From Hypoxylon rubiginosum (lineage: Eukaryota; Ascomycota; Sordariomycetes; Xylariales; Hypoxylaceae): a stretch of DNA of 64,000 nucleotides. The position numbers and the translations under genes are program-made. Location of the stretch: contig CADCXA010000010.1 of the NCBI GenBank assembly GCA_902806565.1, positions 372,001 through 436,000 of the forward strand, written 5' to 3'. Below the pieces are notes generated by a model. The model worked only from the letters and a program-made list of their open reading frames with translations. It was not told the DNA's origin and searched no databases. How positions within the stretch are numbered: the stretch's first letter is position 1; every line of letters starts with the position of its first letter. Below are positions 13,804 through 23,100 of this stretch, piece after piece.

Positions 13804-14740
13804 CTATACGGAGAGGTTGTGCTCCGAAACCTCCCACCTGTCCAAGTTCTGCATATTATCTCGTAGCACTATACTAGGTAAGCTGGTGCTATCGCAGATG
13901 GGGTAATTACCTCTTTTCCCATATTTCATCACCATGTCCTTCACGCCTCCTGGGAAAGCCTCTTGATGGACGGTCCGGAAATGGACGAAAGTGTAGTCCA
14001 GCGCGAAAGGATCCACATGGAAGTTGCGCGGAATAGGTTCGTACGTCGCGCACGTAGCAGTCGGATCCGGGTGCAAAGAGGGCGTCACCATTGCAGGACA
14101 GAGGCATTCGATACAGAAGGACAAACCGGACTCGGCCAGACAAACCCATACCTTTCGTTGCCTCGCCTAGTCGAGAGATAGGTAGGTAAGATCGGGAGCC
14201 TCTAGGTGGATTCGGACTGGCTGGGCTAGCCAGACAAGTGTCGAGATGTGGCCGTGGCAAGTCTCTTTACAGAGGCCTTGCTCCTCGTAGGCAGAGCGAG
14301 GCTGTCTAGGAGGAAGGACTGGAAACGCTAGTCCATCTGGGGGCGTCAGCAGGGAAGTAGACGGGCCTTGGAACGGTACAGATGTGATGCACAAGGGTGG
14401 TGATATGTCGGGAGATCCTTTGACGCCGAACACTTCTTTGCCGTGACCAGTGAGGATAGTGACCTCAAAATCCGCAGGATTGTACACAGTAGGGTCTCGG
14501 AGCAGCGTCGCGATGAGCCATTCGGCTCCGTTCGTATTCTCCTTAGCGAGCAAGGCTTGGACGGTATCGTCGACCTCCTGGCGCCATTCGCGATACTGCT
14601 CCCTAGAATTTTGACAACTGTCGAGAAGTCTCTCGCGTGCGTCTAGGAGCCAGGCCAACCGTCCATGCTTGACTTCCTCTAGCTTTCCGAGAAGATGCCA
14701 CGAAAGAAGGGAAAGCGTCTTCTACCAGGTCAGAGGCTCC
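13804..14740 (-). CDS. Hypothetical protein, fragmented; real gene doubtful
   Basis: I do not recognise this gene. One minus-strand reading frame is open from about 14735 to 14167 (…LLGKLEEVKHGRLAWLLDA…, then EQYREWRQEVDDTVQALLAK, then proline-rich) with no ATG at its front. A second frame is open from 14124 to 13804 (PEPIPRNFHVDPFALDY-like text, then VKDMVMKYGKRGNYPICD). The two could be exons: GTAATTACC near 13915 could be a donor, but I could not fix one consistent splice model. The first part has a charged helical look (residues EREWRQEVDDTVQALLAK-like) and then low complexity. It may be a species-specific gene or a remnant. A protein search of both stretches would decide. Confidence 0.3.
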
Positions 14741-14929
14741 ATCATCGCGTTACTGAAAAGGAACTGGGTATCAGGGTGAGGAAGGAATGGTCTATGCGAA
14801 GAGGACCGGTTTATCGTCCCGATTCTGGACACTCCGTATGGAAATGCCATTCAAACGGTTCGGATACCGACTGTAGTTGGCTGAACAGCTGTAGGACGCC
14901 GAGCCAATTTCGCTAGCAGAGACCAAAAC

Positions 14930-15852
14930 CAAACGCCACGCAAAAGCCATCACCCCTAGGTAAGCGCTAACGATCGGAGATGGTTTGTGCCGTGTTTGTA
15001 AATAAACGGTGCATAGATGCGCTCGCGTTCTGATTTCCACCAGTACAAGAAAAAAATATGGTCAAGTTCGCTTGAGTTCCCTCTTTGCTCCCGTGTACCG
15101 TATACTAATTTTACTGTAGCGAAAAGCTTAGAGAGCTGAGTGATGATGTGGATAGCCGGCCCATACCCGAGAGGGAGCCCATTGTAACGTGCGCATTCGG
15201 TCTTGGATGTTCACTGCATATTAAGGAGCTGATATTTCCTACAGGGGTACGGAGATTCTTGTTACATTCGCCTAGAATTCAAAAGCAAAACTTGGATATT
15301 ACTTGCGCGGGTTGAACACACCCACGCCCACCCACGCCCAGGTGCCCCCACTGTCCCAGTAACCCGGGTGCCCGGTCGCCAACTGCGGAGCAATTCTAAG
15401 GATCCGATCGGGCAAGCTGGCATGCAAGGGTTGTGTCTAAGATAGCCGAGGCTCTGTCGAGAGGCCGTACAGGGTCTAAATTTAGCATATCCCATGAGGT
15501 GCGGAAGGTAGGCATCCCCCACCTTTATTCCTTGCATTATGGCTTATAAGCCAGATCTCCAATACTAGTACATCAAACGATACCTAGGAAGTGTATGGAT
15601 CAAATATTAAGATACATACATATGTACTTATGTCCTGTAAGTAAAAGTGGGGGACGCCTGTTCTGCACTTCATGGGATACAACCTATTAGACCCCAGGTA
15701 GCAAGCACACTTCCAGAGATCCTGTACCTACAGCGAATACAAAGGCGTCATTACTTAGATTAGTGCCTACTTTAATGAAACGCAAAACTCAAATACATCC
15801 ACCTCCTCTAAAGGAGATGCTATTTGTCGAGATTTCATGCCAGGAACACTCC
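14930..15852. other. Intergenic with one solo transposon end
   Basis: I see no gene. The stretch holds one copy of the dispersed terminal repeat at 15300-15330, followed by a CCCACGCC duplication. It lies between a doubtful gene and the 3' end of the SP-RING gene. Confidence 0.4.
15300..15330 (+). repeat. Solo end of the CTTGCGCGGG terminal-repeat family
   Basis: This is an exact copy of TACTTGCGCGGGTTGAACAC followed by ACCCACGCCC. It matches the ends of the complete element at 29532-30119. No partner in inverted orientation is visible within 1 kb. Confidence 0.75.
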
Positions 15853-18687
15853 TTAGCGAGAGATGAGTCCCTTTACATGGGGACCAATCTCAATCCCGCT
15901 GCTTGGGTAAGAATCATCGTCAAGTTCGATGACTTCGATCGGAAGTCTGTCATACTGAGCGAGAGCAGTATCTGATCCGTCATTAGGATTACCAGCCTTG
16001 TTATAGTCGATAGGCTCTTCCTTAGGTCTCCATCTTCCATCGGCGGAAACGAGAATCGACTTGGTATGTAGTCTGTTCTGGCTTTCAAGCTGTGAGCGAA
16101 CTTCGGTGAGATATTCATCAATGCGAAGGCTATAAGGGCGCGCATCACCAGCGCATAGTGGGCACTTCCACTTATCCACGAAGGACGGTTCCTTGGCACA
16201 ATCTGTGCAGCCTGGAGAGTTGTTGCAACGACAGCACTTCTTGCCAACCCGCGTGTTGAGCCACGTTTCGAGGTCGAAGCACTCAAGATGAGTACAATTC
16301 TCCCCGCGCACAGGTGTGTTGAAGATATTCGTGGTAAATGGATCGGCGAGATCAATGGATAAGTAGTTGACTATTGCGAGCACATCGTCATCCGAATTTC
16401 CACTCAATGATCCAGCCAAACGGTGTTTAATTATTTCTCGCGTTCTGCTCGCTGGCTGCTTCCCATGAGTCCGTATTATATGGAGCACATTGCTATAACT
16501 TAGGACTTCCACTAGTTCGACCGCAATGTAGGGTTCTTGGTTGGTTGGAGCGGAGCTTCCAGAGGAGATGAAGATACTGAGCAGATTCTCGCCTGGAACG
16601 ACAATGGACGATGCTTCGATCGGAAGGTCCTTCGAATAATGTGCTTTTCGCTTAACATCCATTGTGGTGCCGTTTAGGTCCATGAATATGTGTTCCGGCC
16701 ATTGCGTGTCCGTAACAAACCAGTCGCTCTGAGTGGGGGAAGGGGCCGATTTCCTTCTATAGGAACACCGAATACGGACACGTAGGGAGCCACTAGAGTA
16801 TAGATTAACAGGCAACAGCTCACCCCTAATCTTTTCGTCCTTCGTAATTTTGACGTAGTCCGTTCCTGATATGGTGAAGCTGAATTTGTACAGGTAAGGC
16901 TGAGGTGGAATTGCGACCGGGGCAATAAGCAACCCTTTCACCGCCTGATAATATCTTTCTGTGGGTTGATGCAATTCTCGAGGCATTCGTTTCGGACTCC
17001 GAAGATGAGCTTGATGGAGCGAGCTGTTAATTGATATTATATCCTGCTCATCGGAGGGATAGTCCTGGGGACTGATGAGTATTCCCGGTGGCGGGATTAG
17101 TCGCTGATTGCTTGGGAGTGATTTTTGCTTTGTCTGAGGACTAGAAGGGTGAATACGATCCTGTAAGTAGTGCTGTACAGGCTGCGGAGTGGGCGAAGCA
17201 TTTATCCCGCCAGCCATAGGGATGACGCTGCCATTAGTCGGGGCTTGAGCCTCAGAATATGAAATGCTTCGTGGAAGTACCTGGGGATAACCACTCAAAT
17301 TCGAGAGAGCTCGTGGTTGTTGCGGCCAGGCCTGATAAAGACGACGGTGCGGTACTGCCGCGTCGGGAATAGGCTGTAGAGGTGCTAGTGCTGTATAGAC
17401 GCCTTGTTGGGGAAATCGTCTTTCTAGCACCTGATGCTGCTGTCGTGAAATTTGTACAGAAGCAAGGGGCATGAATGGGTTTGATGGTAATGGTGCTACT
17501 ACCCCCAGGCTGTTGGGCGAGTTTTGAGACGAAAGCACGAGTTGAGGCGGGACCGGCGGACAAAGAAAGGGGCCATTAACAACTGGAGTCAGGTTTGAAG
17601 CACTTAACGGAGTGCCGATTGGAAGTTGGGAATATGAGAACTGCATTCGGGGCGCCTCATCCGCAAAAAAAACGCTGGACGATAGGACTGGATCAGACTG
17701 GAACCTGGCGGCCGGATTAGGTTCAAGTTGCATCTGGGAAATGGTTTGAAGGTCCATGAGAGGTGGGTATAAGCCTGGCTGCTGAATAATTGGTAACATA
17801 GATTGCCGGGCTGTTTGACGCGATCCATGCAAAGTGCGGCTTCGCACGATAATGTCCCTATGTGCCGCAATAAGGGAGTTGTTATACGCTTGGTATTCCT
17901 TTGATATAGGAAATTGCTTGAAAGAGCCATTGGTATCCATGTGATTGTGTTGGTCTGCCTTGAACAGCTCTTCCATCTGCGCTGCGTTTTGCTCATCCAC
18001 AATACCTAGGCGTCCTCGCGATACTTGAAACATGATGGTCTGGAAAATCGGTGAGAAGAGCGAAAAGATATCGAGTAGCTCACTCATGAGAAGTGGGTAA
18101 TCGCCGGCCGAGTGGCCGTGATGTACCATCTGCCACCTGGAGGACACGCGCCCGAGAAAGTCGAGCACCTGCTTTACTACAACCCCGTAGACAGGATTGA
18201 CCTGTAGGGTCTTGAGTGGGGCCGGGAATGATGCAAACCAGTGGAGGTGCTCTGCCCGGAGTTTTAAATTACTCTGGAGATGCTCTTCTATAATACCGAA
18301 GGCATTATCTACGCCTGATGGATGATGCAAGCTTTCATCACATAGCTGGTAAATATCGACTTGGTTTATTGTCCAGGCACAGAATAGTTGGTGTAGCGCG
18401 ACGAAGAACAGATCCCCCTTGTCACAAGCCTTTGCAAGGAGCTGATATCGAGACCGTTCGGGAAGTTCCTCTAGATTATTCTCTCCGCCGAGAGAGTCTA
18501 CGTGCACTCGAAGGGTTTGGGCAGCTCCTAGTGACTGCAGAAATTGAAGATGGATGGTTCTAGTAGGATATATGATTAGCTTTTCTGTTTCATCATAACT
18601 ACAGCTCTTTAGACACTTAAAGGAGTATTGACTTGACGTTGACCATCTGGAAACTGGACCCAGGCAGCTAGGATGCCTCATCAACAT
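15853..18687 (-). CDS. SP-RING (MIZ) zinc-finger protein, probable SUMO E3 ligase
   Basis: Probable E3 ligase that moves SUMO from Ubc9 to nuclear targets. It is a single open frame of 944 residues from ATG at 18687. Residues 1-330 are helical and not recognised. Residues 330-600 are Pro/Gln/Ser-rich and disordered. Residues about 640-750 form a PINIT-like beta-rich stretch (YLYKFSFTISGTDYVKI onward); that call is tentative. The SP-RING covers 784-850, with PVRGENCTHLECFDLETWL and then KWKCPLCAGDARPYSL giving the C-x-H...C-x2-C zinc ligands. An insert with more cysteines (CCRCNNSPGCTDC) sits between the two halves. Near the C-terminus IEVIELDDD (917-925) is a textbook SUMO-interacting motif: a hydrophobic core followed by acids. 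This supports the SUMO role. It is one of the few undamaged genes here. An upstream exon cannot be excluded because the N-terminus is unusual. Confidence 0.85.
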   Translation of the reverse strand: MLMRHPSCLGPVSRWSTSSQYSFKCLKSCSYDETEKLIIYPTRTIHLQFLQSLGAAQTLRVHVDSLGGENNLEELPERSRYQLLAKACDKGDLFFVALHQLFCAWTINQVDIYQLCDESLHHPSGVDNAFGIIEEHLQSNLKLRAEHLHWFASFPAPLKTLQVNPVYGVVVKQVLDFLGRVSSRWQMVHHGHSAGDYPLLMSELLDIFSLFSPIFQTIMFQVSRGRLGIVDEQNAAQMEELFKADQHNHMDTNGSFKQFPISKEYQAYNNSLIAAHRDIIVRSRTLHGSRQTARQSMLPIIQQPGLYPPLMDLQTISQMQLEPNPAARFQSDPVLSSSVFFADEAPRMQFSYSQLPIGTPLSASNLTPVVNGPFLCPPVPPQLVLSSQNSPNSLGVVAPLPSNPFMPLASVQISRQQHQVLERRFPQQGVYTALAPLQPIPDAAVPHRRLYQAWPQQPRALSNLSGYPQVLPRSISYSEAQAPTNGSVIPMAGGINASPTPQPVQHYLQDRIHPSSPQTKQKSLPSNQRLIPPPGILISPQDYPSDEQDIISINSSLHQAHLRSPKRMPRELHQPTERYYQAVKGLLIAPVAIPPQPYLYKFSFTISGTDYVKITKDEKIRGELLPVNLYSSGSLRVRIRCSYRRKSAPSPTQSDWFVTDTQWPEHIFMDLNGTTMDVKRKAHYSKDLPIEASSIVVPGENLLSIFISSGSSAPTNQEPYIAVELVEVLSYSNVLHIIRTHGKQPASRTREIIKHRLAGSLSGNSDDDVLAIVNYLSIDLADPFTTNIFNTPVRGENCTHLECFDLETWLNTRVGKKCCRCNNSPGCTDCAKEPSFVDKWKCPLCAGDARPYSLRIDEYLTEVRSQLESQNRLHTKSILVSADGRWRPKEEPIDYNKAGNPNDGSDTALAQYDRLPIEVIELDDDSYPSSGIEIGPHVKGLISR

Positions 18688-18689
18688 GG

Positions 18690-19132
18690 GGATTGGCTAG
18701 GAGGTAGGCAGTGGAGCTGGACTAGGCTGGTACCTACCTGGCTACCTCCTCCCAGCTAGGGCTTAGTAGATCTGGGGAAACCAAGGGCATGTTGGACGTG
18801 AAAACGGGATTCTATGTAGCGATAATGCTTCGAAATTCTGCTCGTCGCGAATCCTATATAGGGTTCAAGAAATCATTAAAGTTAGCTATTATATATTATA
18901 GTAGAATCTTATCAATTTGTAGTTTGGTACATACCTATCCCGCCGTAGCGTACCAGGCGGTTGCTACCTGCGATATTTGGATTGCCGGCTATTGAACTTC
19001 GTAGGCAGTCATCTAATATGCCAATTATGGTGGAAGAAGTTGTAAAGAAGCCACAGTGGCCGTGCGCAGAATGGCTTTTTCTTCTTATGTACATATATAT
19101 AGGTCTGCTAGGTAGATTTACATGTAGGTATG
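18690..19132. other. Promoter side of the SP-RING gene, no gene
   Basis: AT-rich spacer with TACCTACCTGGCTACCTACC-type tandem words at 18720-18750, just upstream of the SP-RING gene. I see no ORF worth calling. Confidence 0.35.
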
Positions 19133-19437
19133 TACTTGCGCGGGTTGAACACACCCACGCCCTACCTACATCTAGGCTGCCTACCTAGGTAGGTCCAATG
19201 CATACGTGTGAAGTACATACATACTACATACACTGTATGTACCTGCTTATTGCATAGTATGCACAGTACTCCTTACCAGTATTATTTTGCATACCTACAT
19301 GTATCTGCATTTCCTAGGTACAAAACAGGGATATGCACCTAGAGAGACAGAGGTAATGGAGGTTAAAATTGCATAGTTATGTCGGCGGCTGAAAGGTACC
19401 GAAGGGATGGGCGTGGGCGTATTCAACCCGCGCGGAA
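19133..19437. mobile_element. Small inverted-repeat element (MITE), about 300 bp
   Basis: The left end at 19133-19162 is an exact TACTTGCGCGGGTTGAACAC plus ACCCACGCCC. An inverted, decayed right end lies at 19409-19437 (GGGCGTGGGCGTATTCAACC then CGCGCGGAAG). The interior is AT-rich with no coding potential. It is the same family as the 588-bp element at 29532-30119 but with a shorter interior, so it is probably an internally deleted non-autonomous copy. Confidence 0.6.
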
Positions 19438-20103
19438 GACGGGTAGTGAGACTCTTATCATATTAGGTACCCCTAGAAAAAGGGGAACAGGATAACGCTG
19501 TTAGGAATCAAACCTAACACCCCTTATAACATCCTATACCATGCCAACCCTAAGAATAGCGTGGATTAGATAATAAGAAATTAAGGTTTTTTCTATATAT
19601 ATCTAATTGGCTAAATTCATCCTCGGTTCTGATTAGTTTAGAGCTAAATCAAATAGTTATCTGCTGTTGGATCTCGAATCGATCCTCTGAAAAAAACAGC
19701 ATAATTTATTATTGTAAAAACTTCGGAAACCAGCTAGCTACTTTTAACTTAAGAATCCATTTGTGCGTAAACCACGTGACTGGGGTTGAGTCACTCCCCT
19801 CTGTGCAGCGTGGTGATCGCGCGGAGCGCTCACCGAAAAGATCCCGTATTACAAATCCGCAGATGGGGCTCTCAGCCTGGTGGGGATGAGAGCCTCTGGC
19901 TCAGAGGCTCTCATCCCTCCAACTCACCTAAAAACCCACCTCGTGGAGCCTCAGGCTCCAAATATCATATGACTCTCACGTCCAATGAGGGAGCGCTGAG
20001 CGCTCCCACCGGATATCGGAGACGCTCTCTTGTCTTAGACCTAGATCTCTAAGCTTCACTTTCGCGCTCTTACGTGCGATGGCTTTCATAGTCTCCATAT
20101 AAG
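19438..20103. other. Upstream side of the Helitron gene, with hairpins
   Basis: No gene. 19513-19533 holds a TGTTAGG/CCTAACA inverted repeat. 19812-20007 holds four short hairpins, listed separately. The 5' end of the Helitron (expected to begin TC) was not located. Confidence 0.4.
19812..20007. repeat. Cluster of four short-loop hairpins
   Basis: Four inverted repeats stand in a row. 19812-19834 has a GGTGA…TCACC stem with an inner CGC/GCG. 19883-19917 has a perfect 16-bp stem, GGGATGAGAGCCTCTG, with a 3-base loop. 19944-19960 has TGGAGCC/GGCTCCA with loop TCA. 19989-20007 has GGGAGCGC/GCGCTCCC with loop TGA. They lie about 100 bp upstream of the first Helitron exon. They may be element-internal structures or a different inserted sequence. 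Confidence 0.7.
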
Positions 20104-23100
20104 ATGGATCCTATGGAATATAGGGTATGCCATGTTTGCGGCGAGCAGAAAGAGTTAAGTGCATTTCAGAGCATAAATGATACTGAATTTGTTCAAAATT
20201 GTGTAACATGTCGGACAAATCAACGAGTATAGGTATGAATTCTATTTATTCGAATTATCGTCTCTATGTTCTTTGTTATTAGTATTCCTGCTCTCCTTTG
20301 AGTGTAATATCGTTAACTCTATATATAGCATGAAGCTTCTAGGGTTACCACGCAGACCTTTCGTACTATTGCTGCCGGTGATAGACGTACAGCTGAAGAA
20401 GCTGGACTCACTCCTCCTCCCCCCCCCCCGGCCCGGCGTCCGAACCTTACACATGGTGTCCTGCGAGATGCATCACCCGGGTGGGCGTGTAGAATCTGAT
20501 ACACCGACTCTTACCAGGGCCCGTGAGCTCCAGGCCGCCATCCAGCACCGCCATCGTCTCGTACGGCGGTATGATGAGATTCCCTCCCAAACGCCGAATC
20601 TACAGGAGTTAGTATTACGCCAACAAACCCAACAGTATTCAACGGAGTCCTATACCGGTGAATTCACCAATGCAGTAACGAGTCAGCATCCCTGGTCGAT
20701 CGGTGCGGCGGGCCCGGAACGGCCTCCCTTCCTACATTACCTAGAAGTCAGCTGTCTACCCGAGAGCAGAGACCAAGGGGACGACCGCGAATTCGACCGC
20801 TTCCTTCTCGTGATCCATCTGAACCCCATCGCCCCCGTCGCCGCCCTCTTCTGCCCTGTAATCCCGTTGGGCGGTCTCGTCGTCCCCGAAACCCTGTCGG
20901 CCGTCCACGTACGCATCCTCGGCGCAATGAACCGCTTCGTGATTTTGATGAGAAGCCCCCTGCATATAACAACAACAACCAGGAATCCCCTCTGAAAGAA
21001 GAAGATGCAGCGATTAAGAGACAATTCGATCAGGCTTTAGCTACGGAATAGATGTATCGGTGTGATTGGTGCAAAGAGAAATGGTTCGACGTTGAGTTAA
21101 AATAGGATGGTATTTGCAAGAAGTGCCATAAAGAGGATGATGAGAAGAATGTGTATGAACCATTCCTTTACTTTGTAAATAACCACATGGATTTTGGCTC
21201 TATTCCTGACCACTTACCTTCTCTGCTTCCCCTTGAAGAGTTATTAATTACCCGGGTCCACGTTAGCGTCAATATATTCACGGTCTGTTCCTTTTCACTC
21301 TTTTCTTTAAGATATGTGACGTTCTCCTGGTGCGAGAGCTTTATTGGATTCGAGTGTTTCCTGGAGCTGCTCTTCGTAGAGGATGGCTACGCGTATCTTG
21401 AGAGCTGATGGCGATTTGATAATGCGACGCAGAGAGTCCTTTTCATTCCTTCACACCTACTTAAGTATCCTATTGTTGCTAACCTCTTTGATATGTATAG
21501 GTTCGGGGCCAGTGATATAAATACCGTGGCCACATTGTTCATTTCCTGCGTGATGTAGGTAAAGTGTATGACGAGCTTCCTCTGGTTCCTCGGGAATTAG
21601 ATATCATTATTGTTTGTCCCGTAGGGAGCCAGGAGACCCCGGCGATGGCTAATTAGTTTCGGAATCATTTTCGCATACGCAAACATGTTATCGAAACCTG
21701 GCTTCGATTCTTATTCGACAACCACCCCGGCTATCGCGGTTTTACCTTTAACCAGGCAAATCTAGATGCTCTCCCTAAAGACGACAGTATTCTGGATCAG
21801 CTTTCTATTTACGAGACGGATAATATAAGTGGTATTACTGCTGATACTGGCCCGACTACTAAGGATGAAAGCAAAGATGAGGATACTTTTGATAAAGCTG
21901 CAATACCGAATATATTAATTAAAGAGTCAGAACTGCAGCAGCTACAAAACCACGTTGATCCTTCTATCGACCGCGGTAGCCAGGTGCCTCTTCGCCCTCA
22001 AGATCCTATAGATGCCCACCAGTTACGTATGCCCTCTATTCGCCGTACCCCTTTGGATGAGTTTAACAGGTCCCAAGCCTTGCTTTCGCTCGCCTGCCCT
22101 TCTCTTTATTTAAGAGGGGTGGCTGATTTCGTGGAGCCTCGCCAGCGCCAAGTCACCTACCAGTAATATATCGAGTATGCCATGCGGTGGGATGATGGTC
22201 GTTTTGCGAAACACCACAGCTTCCGATATATCGCTTTGAACACTTTAATGCGGCACCAAGCTCGTGGCCAGGGTCGGTTCTTCGTTAACAAACACCATCA
22301 GGAACCTATAAGCAAAGAGCAGTTACGCGATGCATTAGCCGATCCAACAAAACCAAAGGCCCAGGTAATCCTCAATCGGATATCTCGGTATGCCGGTCTC
22401 ATTAAAGGGACCTGCCCTTATTGGTATCGGCGGCGTCAAGAGTGCGAGGCCTTCGCTCATTACTTAGGTGTGCCTTCCGCCTTCATCACGTTGAGCCCTG
22501 AAGATCTGCACTGGTGGAGTTTATACCAACACATGCCAGAGTTTGAAGTATGGAAGACCGTAGATGAGCCGCAACGTATGGCCATGTCTCGTCGTCTATT
22601 GCGGGAGAATCCTCACATTGCAGCGTGGCATTTCCATTCTAGAAATAGGCTGTTTCGAGAAATTGTCCTGCAACAGAAGTTTAACCTGGAAGATTGGTGG
22701 TATAGGTACGAGTGGCAAGGGCTCGGCAGCAGTCACAACCATAGGTTATACTGGTTTAGAGGTACTCCTGCCCCGGACTTATCTACCCCGGAATCTCGGC
22801 AGGAATTCGCGAGGATTTGGGGATACCATGTGACAGGTATGAACCCGAAGTTGGAAACTATCGGCCAGAGTGCGAATACCGGGAATCCTCTGAGTCCTAA
22901 TCCTCTAAAACTGGATCCGACCTGGGCTTGGCTCAACAGCATCGTGAATCGTTGTCAACGCCACGCCTGTACGAGCCAGTACTGCCTTCGCGTGAATAAA
23001 ACAGCAGCGAAGCAGGCACGCGATAGGGGAGAACCAGAGCCGCCACCGACATGCCGGTTCTATTTCCCAAAGGAGGAACATAGTGTCCCCGAGTTAAAGA

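Noticed and set aside
20273..20995. 240-residue ORF upstream of the Helitron
   Set aside because: Another frame carries the zinc-like and AT-hook text that leads into the Helitron protein, so this ORF is a shadow.
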